Shown one piece after another: positions 55,985-64,000 of a DNA stretch of 64,000 bases. The stretch is taken from the NCBI GenBank assembly GCA_963971535.1, contig OZ020592.1:119989480-120053479 (forward strand), read 5' to 3'. This stretch comes from Notolepis coatsorum (lineage: Eukaryota; Chordata; Actinopteri; Aulopiformes; Paralepididae). Within the stretch, counting starts at the first letter, position 1; each line of letters starts with the position of its first letter. The notes below the pieces were generated by a model, which was not told where the DNA came from, searched no databases, and worked only from the letters and a program-made list of their open reading frames with translations. The translations under genes and the position numbers were made by a program.

Positions 55985-56138
55985 AAAATGCTTGATTGTG
56001 ATTGGTCAATAGCGCTCGGTTGCCCCTAACAGCGGTAAATTATTTCTCGATAATTCACCGCTGCTATGGGCAACGCACAATAATGACCGCTGTTAGGGGC
56101 AACAGAGCGCTATTGACCAATCACAATCAAGCATTTTG
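55985..56138. repeat. Palindrome with 52-bp arms and nested hairpin
   Basis: Arms 55,985-56,036 and 56,087-56,138 are reverse complements with a single mismatch. A smaller hairpin (CAGCGGT...ACCGCTG, 56,031-56,065) lies inside. Such arms are typical of foldback MITEs. Confidence 0.85.
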
Positions 56139-56290
56139 ATCGCAGTCACGAAAGCTAAGCTTTACCATTATGCACAGCTGCAATCAAGTCCACACACCTG
56201 CCATCGGCGATGACAGAGGAGCAACAGAACAACTGCGTCTGCATTTGATCTCGTCTTGTCGATGGTGTAAAATGAAGTATGTATATTGTT

Positions 56291-56657
56291 TTGTTTTTTT
56301 ATTATTATTATCTTTCTTCCCCTCCTTTTTTCCCGATTTTTCTCCCATCCCACCCTTCCTGGTTGTTGCGTACTTTCCCCTACTGTTGGTCCGGGAGACC
56401 GGAGACTGTCACATGCTTTCCTCCGACGCATGTGCAGCCTGGGGCAGGCCAACCTGGCCGCGCAGGTTCTCACCGGGAAGAGTGTAGCGTGTGGGAGGCC
56501 ACACTATCTCTCCTCAGTTCCAACCCTCGCTGAGCAGGCGCCCCGACCGAACTGTAGGGGTCGCTGTCCACAACGCCCAGGACCCACCCTTCAGCTTTCC
56601 CACCCCCTGATACAGCCAATTGTATCAGTGTGAGAGGCCAGCCAAGCTGATAGCAAC
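56291..56657 (-). mobile_element. tRNA-headed SINE, copy 4, lacking the head
   Basis: A 16-bp duplication AAGTATGTATATTGTT flanks it (56,275-56,290 and 56,658-56,673). The high end stops before the tRNA-like head, so it was 5' truncated on insertion. Confidence 0.9.
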
Positions 56658-56690
56658 AAGTATGTATATTGTTAGTAAGTTAGCCCTGTA

Positions 56691-56846
56691 ATAAGCGGGA
56701 TAATGTATAGCTATACTCGGTCATTGTCGCAAAATAATTGACCTTCACTGCGTTTAGAACACCTCGGCTGCGCCTCGGTGTTCCAGAACGCTGTGTCGGT
56801 CAATTATTTTGCGACAATGACCGCGTAGCTATACATGATCCCTTAC
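56691..56846. repeat. Palindrome with about 50-bp arms and a shared GC core
   Basis: Arms 56,691-56,743 and 56,798-56,846 pair (for example GCAAAATAATTGACC against GGTCAATTATTTTGC). The centre carries CCTCGGCTGCGCCTCGG, the reverse complement of the core at 9,424-9,571. Confidence 0.85.
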
Positions 56847-56885
56847 ATATAATATACAAATTAATTATAATATGATTATATAATG

Positions 56886-57010
56886 TATAGGGCTGTCAGT
56901 TTAGCGCGTTAATTAGATTAATTAATTACACAGCAAATTATCGCGTTATGAAAATTAACTCAAAATTAATTACAAAAATAAAAATAAAAGATTTATAATA
57001 TTTTTTTTGT
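56886..57010. mobile_element. hAT-like end fragment
   Basis: TAGGGCTGTCAGTTTAGCGC followed by TTAATTAGATTAATTAATTA and a TTATCGCGTTATG motif resembles one end of a hAT element. No partner end was found. Confidence 0.4.
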
Positions 57011-57189
57011 ATCTCATTCATTACATAATAATGTAGAATACACATTTACAGATTTTTTTTTTAATATGGTCCATTTGCATGTTCTTGGTATCTGATTCTA
57101 GGGACATCTATGAATCTCAGGGAATGTATTCCCAGTGTCAGAAATACTGTGGGCTAGATCCACAAATAATGGATTGCACGGTGCAAGTT

Positions 57190-57396
57190 GCACCCTTACT
57201 TACAATTCATTATGACATACAATACAGTATCATACGTATTTTTTTTCTTCTGTACCTATCAAAAATAGATTTTTTTAGTCTAGATTTTAATTGATTCATG
57301 TTTTCACAATATTTTAGTTCATCTTCTTCTAGCCCATTCCACAGGGTGGCTCCGTAAGAGGAGATACACATTATTTTCAGGTTGGTTTTCATCACA
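57190..57396 (-). mobile_element. LINE C-terminal fragment
   Basis: The minus-strand frame reads CISSYGATLWNGLEEDELKY, then ENMNQLKSRLKKSIFDRYRR, the end of a CR1/L2-like ORF2. Confidence 0.65.
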
Positions 57397-57399
57397 TTT

Positions 57400-57872
57400 G
57401 TTTATTTTTTTTTTATCTACTTTTTCTCCCATTTTCTATTTTTCTCCCATCCCAATTTCGTATCGTCCAATTCTACCCTCCCCTGTTTCGAACGTTGTTA
57501 GGCCACGCCTCCCACAAGCCGGCTGCAATGTGGACTAAGCCTTACATCACGTGTCCCCTCCGGTACTCGAGGAAGCAGCAGTCGTATCTTTTCACCTGCA
57601 CAGCGCGATCTCTCAGCGTCGGGGGTCTGCGTTTGGAGGGCACGCCGCCCCCGTCGCTTCCTGATTCTGCTGCGCAGGCGCACCAACCGACCTGTAGGAG
57701 TCGCTGTCCACAACGTCCGATCCCCACCCATCAGCTTCCCACCCCCTAATACTGCCAATTGTATTAGTATGAACGACCAGCCAAGCTGATAGCAATGCGG
57801 AGAGATGGGCTCGAACCCAGCGTCTCCTGCATTGGTGGTGAGCACCTTGCCCACTGCACCACCTAGCTGCCC
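57400..57872 (-). mobile_element. tRNA-headed SINE, copy 5
   Basis: Head at the high end (GGGCAGCTAGGTGGTGCAGT, then B box GGGTTCGAGCCC). The body matches copies 1-4. The T-rich plus-strand start marks its A-rich end. Confidence 0.85.
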
Positions 57873-57875
57873 AGG

Positions 57876-57950
57876 TTTTTTGAAGTTCAATGGTCCTCTG
57901 AGGTTGTATGTGACAAATAAATCTCTTGAATCTTGAATCTTGAATCTTGA
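57876..57950 (+). mobile_element. LINE 3' tail with TGAATCT repeats
   Basis: TGTGACAAATAAATCTCTTG followed by AATCTTG repeats, a retroelement 3' end. Confidence 0.6.
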
Positions 57951-58337
57951 TGGGGCTTCGACCTCCTGGGCTGCTGGGCCTGGGGTGCAGACTGCAGGGG
58001 CCTTAATGAGCCTCTGATCACTGATCCACTGTCCACACTTAGGCGTGGGACTATAAGCGCACCCCTGCAGACAAAATACAGTGACACTCGTTTGCAGAAC
58101 CATGAACCATGCTTCGAAATGTAATATGGAAACTCACAAAAAAATAAATATACATATATATACATCTGGTTATTCTTTGGAAAATGAAATCCAAGAAAAT
58201 GACTTTTGCAGACAAAAAGTAGATTTTTAGTGGAATTCTCCTTTAATGTGGCAACAGCGTGTAATAATGTATTATGTCCAGCAGGTGGCGCCAATTAGCA
58301 TCTAACAGAGTCAAGTGGTCACATGAGATACAGTACC
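57951..58337. other. Unassigned; start resembles the LINE leader near 31,000
   Basis: GATGGGGCTTCGACCTCCTG at 57,949 parallels GATGGGGCTTCAACCTCCTG at 31,000, part of the leader of the 27,347-31,045 LINE. The rest is not recognised. Confidence 0.35.
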
Positions 58338-58341
58338 TTAA

Positions 58342-58776
58342 CACTTTGGATGCCGGAGCTTGGTACCCCAGAACATGGTTGAATGCCAGCACTCACTTCA
58401 ATGATAGCGTTGTGAATGCATAATCTATGTCTTAAATTATGTGTCTAATCTGGCCGTCGCTTATCAATGACTTGTTTGCAGTCAACATTGTCGAAACGGA
58501 TTGTTTTTTTAATCGCTTCATTTCCGTTTTATACCATTTTGAAAAACCCTAGTTTTCTTGAAAGTTTCAGGAAAATATAAAGATTCCGTGATAATCACCC
58601 TTTACTGGAATATTCTGGAATACACAAAAAACGTTGTCATTTTTTCTGCCTATTTATGAATCGTTTTCAAATAAACGCTAGATTATGGATAGTATATGTG
58701 TACTTATGCATGCTAGAGAAGCGAGCTGAAAAATCTATTCTCTCATTTCCTGATCACCGCACGCACGCACACACAC

Positions 58777-58820
<44 letters not shown>

Positions 58821-58945
58821 ATATCTCTGTGAAAACAGATCCGATTATCCTAAGACTGGTAAAATAGATTCCTTACCTCAGATCAGATGTTCTCCAAAAA
58901 TATTATTCCAATTCCAATTCCAATCCACGCTGTTCTGATGGTCGG
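58342..58945. mobile_element. TTAA-type MITE, one end only
   Basis: TTAA at 58,338-58,341 and end CACTTTGGATGCCGG. Interior matches 51,878-52,731 closely (TTTCAAATAAACGCTAGATT) and includes a CA tract (58,763-58,819). The right end is missing. Confidence 0.75.
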
Positions 58946-59229
58946 CGAAGACTTGGCTTGCCGGATAAGTAAAATGAGGAAACTGGACATTTTCATGAAA
59001 AGTCTCTAAAACAAAGCTGATTGTTAATACTATAAAAACCAACATCACTGAGATTAATTTACAGTGTAGGTGTAGGCCTAAAACAGTGTGATCTTACTCC
59101 CCACTTCATGCCCGACTCTAATCCTGAACAAACACAACTCTAACAAGTAGACTACAGAGAGTGGCCCGTTCAGCCGAACGCACAATTGGAGGTGGGCCAC
59201 TCTCCAAGACATTTACAACAAGCGTTGCT
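58946..59229. other. Unassigned non-coding stretch
   Basis: No frame or repeat assigned. Confidence 0.3.
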
Positions 59230-59285
59230 GGGCCAAGGCTAACATTTAGCTGACGCTTTTATCCAAAGCGACTTACAAGTTCTAA
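59230..59285 (-). mobile_element. L2 tail fragment
   Basis: ACATTTAGCTGACGCTTTTA and AAAGCGACTTACAAGTTCT match the L2 3' end at 18,990-19,050. Confidence 0.75.
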
Positions 59286-60090
59286 GAGAATAATCAAAGA
59301 CTCTATCCACCCAAACAACTGCCTCTTTGAACTGCTGCAGTCAGGCAAGCGATACCGGAGTGTCGTGGCAAGCACAGAGAGACTCAGAAGAAGCTTCTAT
59401 CCCCAGGCCATCAGGCTGCTCAACGACAATGACACTATGTAACAAAACATCAACTACAGCACACACATCCACACGTACACACTCATTTTAAATAAACACG
59501 CACGTAACACCCACTTTACTCACGTTAGACACTTTAACACACTTTATATTTATTGGTAAAGAGATTTGCACTACAATTCATACCTCATTGCACCTTACCC
59601 TAAGTTGTACCTCATCCCATTTATGCATTGTACTGTATATTGTATTGTAACTCACCGTTACTCTTTTTTTACTGTATTGTATATTGTATATGTAACGGTT
59701 GTGACAACGTCACCTCAAACTTCGATGCCCCGAGTGGGAGTTGAACCCCGGTCTCCCACACCGCTGGCAGCAACACAGACCGCTATACCAAGAGGTGAAT
59801 TCACTTCTTTGTACCGTGTCTATGAGTCTTTTGAGGATGTGAGAGTGAGTTTAACCCATAGCACCGCTACTCACCCCAGCCCTTCTTGACTGCGCTTCAC
59901 GATACCATCCGTTACATGTATATTAATTGACTGAACACTTTTTGTTTATGTACTTTTTGACTTTCTATTTTATACTTTTTATCAATTTTTATCTAGCACA
60001 CTCCCAGGAGCTCATACAGAAAAAAGCATTTCATGGAAAAGTATTCAGTATTTTTTACTATGACAACTAATAAAGAAACTTGAGAAACGT
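59286..60090 (+). mobile_element. CR1-like LINE 3' part with a 226-bp insertion
   Basis: Coding traces include IHPNNCLFELLQSGKRYRS and RLRRSFYPQAIRLLNDND, the end of a CR1-like ORF2. The 3' UTR continues to AACTAATAAAGAAACTTGAG. The element at 59,691-59,916 interrupts it. Confidence 0.75.
59691..59916 (-). mobile_element. 226-bp TG...CA element with internal tRNA-like promoter
   Basis: Ends TGTAACGG and CCGTTACA are inverted, and the 6-bp TGTATA is repeated on both flanks (59,685-59,690 and 59,917-59,922). On the minus strand an A box (TGGTATAGCGG) and a B box (GGGTTCAACTCC) lie at tRNA spacing within about 60 bp. It could be a tRNA-like gene trapped in a small LTR or MITE, or a SINE variant. 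Confidence 0.55.
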
Positions 60091-60417
60091 ACCCATGAGC
60101 CTCTGTGTTTCATTAGTGACGTCTTCGTACACACAAGTCAACAGATCCTCCTTCGATCTCAATCCATCCAGGAAGACTGGACAGGTGAGAAAGATTAAAA
60201 AAATAAATACAATGTAGTTATATATATATATATATATACAACTTTGTTTTGAAATTCTTTGGAAAGTCCATGTACGTGCAGTTGTAAAGTAAATCCAAAT
60301 GACTTGGGAGTGTGAATGTGATACATGACAACACTCTTAACTTACCCTCTTTAGATAATAAAGTACTCAACCTCTACTGTCTTTAACTATGAATGAACAC
60401 AACACTCTAACTTAATT
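60091..60417. other. Unassigned stretch with one exon-like block
   Basis: 60,100-60,184 is open in two frames and ends at a donor-like CAG/GTGAGA (60,185), but no acceptor or known protein is recognised. A TA tract lies at 60,219-60,237. Confidence 0.25.
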
Positions 60418-60730
60418 TTTTTTTTTTTTTAAACTTAAATTTTTATTAACATTTATAGACAAACAACACTTACACAAAAATGAAACTAACGACACAATAA
60501 GAAAGAATGCAGTGCACATAAATGGTTACATGGGTAGCATGGTTAGTTATCTGGTTCCACTACAGTTGTTTTTCCAGGTACTTAATACAAAGGCTGATTG
60601 TGTACCGCCCTTAAACAGGTATAAAAATGTAATACCTACACAAAAAGATTAAATACTGACTAAGGCATACATGTGTGATATGGGTCCAGAGACCCTCCTT
60701 GAACTTCTTTCTTCCCTTATCCTTCGCCTT
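60418..60730 (-). mobile_element. L1 3'-end fragment placed tail-first beside the next L1
   Basis: T run at 60,418-60,432 (A tail on the minus strand). Its high-end sequence GAGACCCTCCTTGAACTTC repeats at 60,931 in the larger L1. It is a second, short L1 copy in the same orientation, inserted at the other's A tail (T run from 60,731). Confidence 0.75.
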
Positions 60731-63700
60731 TTTTTTTTTTTTTTTTTTTTATTAAATTTCTCTTTGCCTTTTGATTCACCCATATACAAACCACATCATC
60801 CCTGAATATTAATACAACACTGTTAAACAGACATAAATAATAAAGTACAAAAAACATAAAACAATTGTAATACCCAAAAAAAAATTAATTAGAAAATACT
60901 AACTAAAGCAAAAGTGTGTGACATGGGTTCAGAGACCCTCCTTGAACTTCTTTCCTCCTTTATCCTTCGCCCTCTTGTGTTGCATTTGGTTCTTCCTCTG
61001 TGATGTCGTTTTCGTTCCCTTTATAATCCTCCCACTTTACCCATCTTTCCCCAAATTTCTCTTCCTGTAGCCTCAGCATGTGCGTTATCCTCTCCATATC
61101 CTGTATCTCCTCTACTATTCCTACCCATTGTGCTATTGTCGGTGGGTCTTCCTTGTACCACAGTCTCGTTATTGCTTTTCTGGCCGATATCAACATTATC
61201 TTTATTAAATACTTGTCCCCCCCCTGTATTCCCTCGTGTGTCAGGTCCCCTAAGTAAAGCACCAGTCCCGTTTGTGGTAATCCGTATCCTAATATTCTGA
61301 TCATTGCCTCCCCTATCTCCTCCCAATACCCCTTCAGCTTCTGACATCCCCAGAATATGTGCGTGTGATTTGCCCCCTCCTTCCCACACATCCTCCAGCA
61401 TGCTCTTTGTGTTGGTGCATATTTTCCCTTCAACTCTGGGGTTATAAAGAATCTGATTATGTTTTTCCATCCAAACTCTTTCCATATCCTCGATCCTGTT
61501 GTTGAATGTTGCACCTCGCATATGTTACCCCATTCCTTCCCTGTTATTCCTATCTCTAGTTCTCTCTCCCATTTCTCCCTTATGTAGTCTGTCGTGTGTC
61601 CCTTGCTGGTCATTATAGCCCGGTACAGTGCTGATATTACCCTTCCTTTCCCTCCTTCGTATGCCCTTACTATCATCCTAATTATCCCATTCTGTTCTTC
61701 GTCCTTGTCCCCTCTTATTTCTTTATTATAGTAATCTCTAATCTGTAGATATCTGAAGTGGTCCCTGTTTTCTAGTCCAAATTTCTCCTTTAATTTTTGT
61801 AATGTTTGCATTTCCCCCTTCTCTATCATTTTGCATATCGCTGTTGCCCCCCCCCCCCCCCCCCCCCCTTTCCCACCTTCTGAATCCGTGGTCCAACCTC
61901 CCTGGCTTGAATCTCTTGTCATGTGCTACCCATCTCAGAACCCCTGTCTGTTTCTTCAATTTGTGTGTTTTTACTACTCTGTTCCATATGGTAAAGGTGC
62001 ATTTGGTGATTGGATCTAACAGTCCCTCCTTTTCTTTGAATAGTTCCCTATCTCCCACCAGAGCTTGTATCTTGTATCCCTCCCCTTCTTTTTCAATGTC
62101 TTTCCATCTTGTCTCATATCTGTCGTTACACCAGCACGTCACTGCTCTCAGTTGTGCTGCATAATAATAATCTTGTAGGCTGGGTACTGCCATCCCTCCC
62201 TCTTCCTTTGGTAGTTGTAGTGTTTTATATCTGACCCGTGGTCTTCTCCCCGCCCATATGAACCTCGATATCAGTCTGTCCCACTCCCTGAATTGATTCT
62301 GTGGTATTTGTATCGGTACTCGGTAGTGACTGGAACTGGTACAGTAATCTTGATAGTATGTTCATTTTAATGACCTCTATTCTTGAATTGAAGTCCAAGG
62401 GCATTACTGTCCATCTCTCTAAGTCTCTCTTGATGTTCTGATTTATCTGTGTATAGTTCGCCTCAAACAGTTTCCCCACCCCTCTCGTGATGTTCACCCC
62501 TAAGTATTTAATCTTGTCCATGTCCCATCTTATCCCGTACTGTTCCCTAATTTCCGTCGTTGGGGTATAGTTCCATGCTAAGGTCTGTGTCTTTGTCACG
62601 TTTAGTTTGTATCCTGAGTAGTGGCCATATTCCTTCAGTAGATCCATCAGTGCCGGGAAGCTCTTGTCTGGTTGTCTCATGTATAATATCACGTCGTCCG
62701 CAAATAGGCCTAGTTTATATTCCGTTTCCTTTATCCTTACTCCCTTGATGTCCTCGTTCTGTCTGATCAGTTGTGCCAGTGGTTCTATGAAAACTGCGAA
62801 GAGCGTGGGTGATAGACAACATCCCTGTCTAGTAGCCCTCTCTAATCTGATTCTATCCGTCAGGCTGCCATTCACCTTAACCCTCGCTGTCGGTTCTTGA
62901 TATAGCGCCTTGATCATCTTCATTGCCCTCCCGTTCAGTCCGAATCTCATCAATGTTTTATATAAAAATGTCCAACTCACACTGTCAAATGCTTTTTCTG
63001 CATCTAGGCTAATCAATACCGCACTACCTCCTTGTTTTTGTATCTCCTCCACTATGTGTAATGTCTTTCTCACGTTGTCCTGTGTCTGTCTCCCTTTAAT
63101 AAATCCAGTTTGATCTTCATCTATAATGTCTGGCATAAACGTCTCGAATCTTTTTGATATTATTGATGTATACATCTTGTAATCCACGTTGAGTATGGAC
63201 ACAGGTCTGAAACTACTACATAATTCTCTATCCTTCCCTTCCTTCGGTATCGTGGTGATTATGGCTTCCTTCCACGAGGGGGGCATTTTGCCTTCTTCCA
63301 TCGTGTGTCTGAATGCCGCCCCTAACATGGGTGCTAATTCTGTTCTAAATGTCTTGTAGAATTCCGATGGGAATCCGTCGCTCCCCGGAGATTTGTTGTT
63401 TTTAGCTCTACTAATTGCCTCTTCCATTTCTCGTTCCGTAATTATTTTATTTAATTCTTCATTCTGTTCTTTCCCTATCGATGGTAACTCTAGCTTCTCC
63501 AGATAAGCTTCTATTTCCTCTTCTCCCGCTGCCTTTGGCTGTGTGTATAGCTTCTCATAGTATTCTCTAAATGTCCTCTCTATTTCAGCTGGGTCCCTCA
63601 ATACTTCATTAGTCTTTGTATCCCTTATTGTGTGTATCGTGTTTAGCTTCTGTTGCGTCCTAATTCTCCTAGCCAACAGTCTGGTCGCTTTTGGTCCCCC

Positions 63701-64000
63701 TTCATAGTACGTTTGTTTCATGAACCTCGCTTTCTTTTCTATTTCCGTCAATAATTCCCTATTTATCCTGGCCTTTACTTCTTTGATTTCTCCGAGCGTT
63801 TCTTGTTCTTTTGTTATCTGGTGTCTCCTCTCTAGATCCTTCAGCTTCCCTATCAGATTGTGATATGTCTCCGTTCTGGCCTTCTTCAGCATTGCTATCT
63901 TCTCCATCAATTTCCCCCTTATCACCACCTTCAGTGTGTCCCATAGAATGTTCGGGTCTACCGCCCCGTTGTCATTTTCCTCCTTATACCTGGCTATCTC
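60731..64000 (-). mobile_element. L1-type LINE running off the right edge
   Basis: A tail at the low end (T run 60,731-60,750), 3' UTR to about 60,959, then ORF2 continuing past 64,000. Confidence 0.85.
60960..64000 (-). pseudogene. L1 ORF2, C-terminal part, two frame breaks
   Basis: The frame 63,928-62,225 carries the reverse transcriptase: NNKSPGSDGFPSEFYKTF, SSFRPVSILNVDYKMYTSII, ISLDAEKAFDSVSWTFLY, TRQGCCLSPTLFAVFIEPLA and the catalytic FADD near 62,700. It shifts frame near 62,300 into 62,193-61,738 (GGMAVPSLQDYYYAAQLRAV). It shifts again at a 22-base C run (61,847-61,868) into 61,850-60,960, which ends with a CCHC-type knuckle (CWRMCGKEGANHTHIFWGC). The endonuclease half is outside the window. 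Confidence 0.9.

Noticed and set aside
59720-59810. Functional tRNA gene
   Set aside because: The cloverleaf ends do not pair and the sequence sits inside a 226-bp mobile-looking unit.
60100-60184. Host exon with a donor at 60,185
   Set aside because: Open in two frames and too short. No acceptor or homologue is recognisable, and LINE 3' sequence adjoins it.

Overview
The window looks like transposon-dense, gene-poor DNA from a ray-finned (teleost) fish. The evidence is the mix of elements: CR1/L2/Rex1-like LINEs with short tandem-repeat tails, L1/Tx1-type LINEs, tRNA-headed SINEs, hAT, piggyBac-type and Harbinger-type MITEs, Gypsy-type LTR elements and long GT tracts, together with one fish-type TRIM (RING, B-box, coiled coil, B30.2) gene copy. 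No rRNA gene, convincing free-standing tRNA gene or CRISPR array was seen.

Host-like content is small. (1) A minus-strand open frame at 1-256 running off the left edge could be a first coding exon. (2) At about 6.93-8.19 kb a segment with a CCAAT box, a TATA box and two exon-like blocks with good splice sites interrupts a LINE. (3) A single-exon TRIM35-like gene at 15,887-17,260 has an in-frame TAG inside its RING finger.

Layout. 0.8-6.9 kb: LINE 3' ends carrying a SINE and a hAT MITE, then GT and GATA tracts. 8.2-11.3 kb: LINE RT piece, a MITE, a palindrome and microsatellites. 11.3-15.5 kb: Gypsy-type fossil with a 949-residue gag/protease-like frame. 15.9-17.3 kb: TRIM copy. 17.3-21.2 kb: a LINE split by a hAT element that itself holds two more LINEs. 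21.2-25.2 kb: short tandem repeats, a hAT MITE, a 39-bp minisatellite born from L2 coding sequence, Gypsy pieces and a solo LTR. 25.2-27.3 kb: Gypsy gag fossil holding a hAT element. 27.3-31.0 kb: Rex1/CR1-like LINE with an intact 1017-residue ORF. 31.05-53.8 kb: a six-level nest. 53.8-60.1 kb: TTAA-flanked MITEs, two palindromes, SINEs and LINE pieces. 60.4-64 kb: L1 LINE on the minus strand running off the right edge.

The central feature is the nest. A CR1/L2-like LINE (31,051-53,832, under 0.7 kb of its own sequence) is split by a Gypsy provirus (31,087-51,591). That is split by a foldback element with arms of about 0.75 kb (33,457-50,293). One arm's CA tract is split by a retroelement (40,690-49,748), which is split by an 8-kb L1 (41,130-49,154), which holds an inverted L1 fragment (42,400-43,280). 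Target-site duplications could be read by eye at most levels, so the order of insertions is fixed. All family names rest on motif recognition without database searches.
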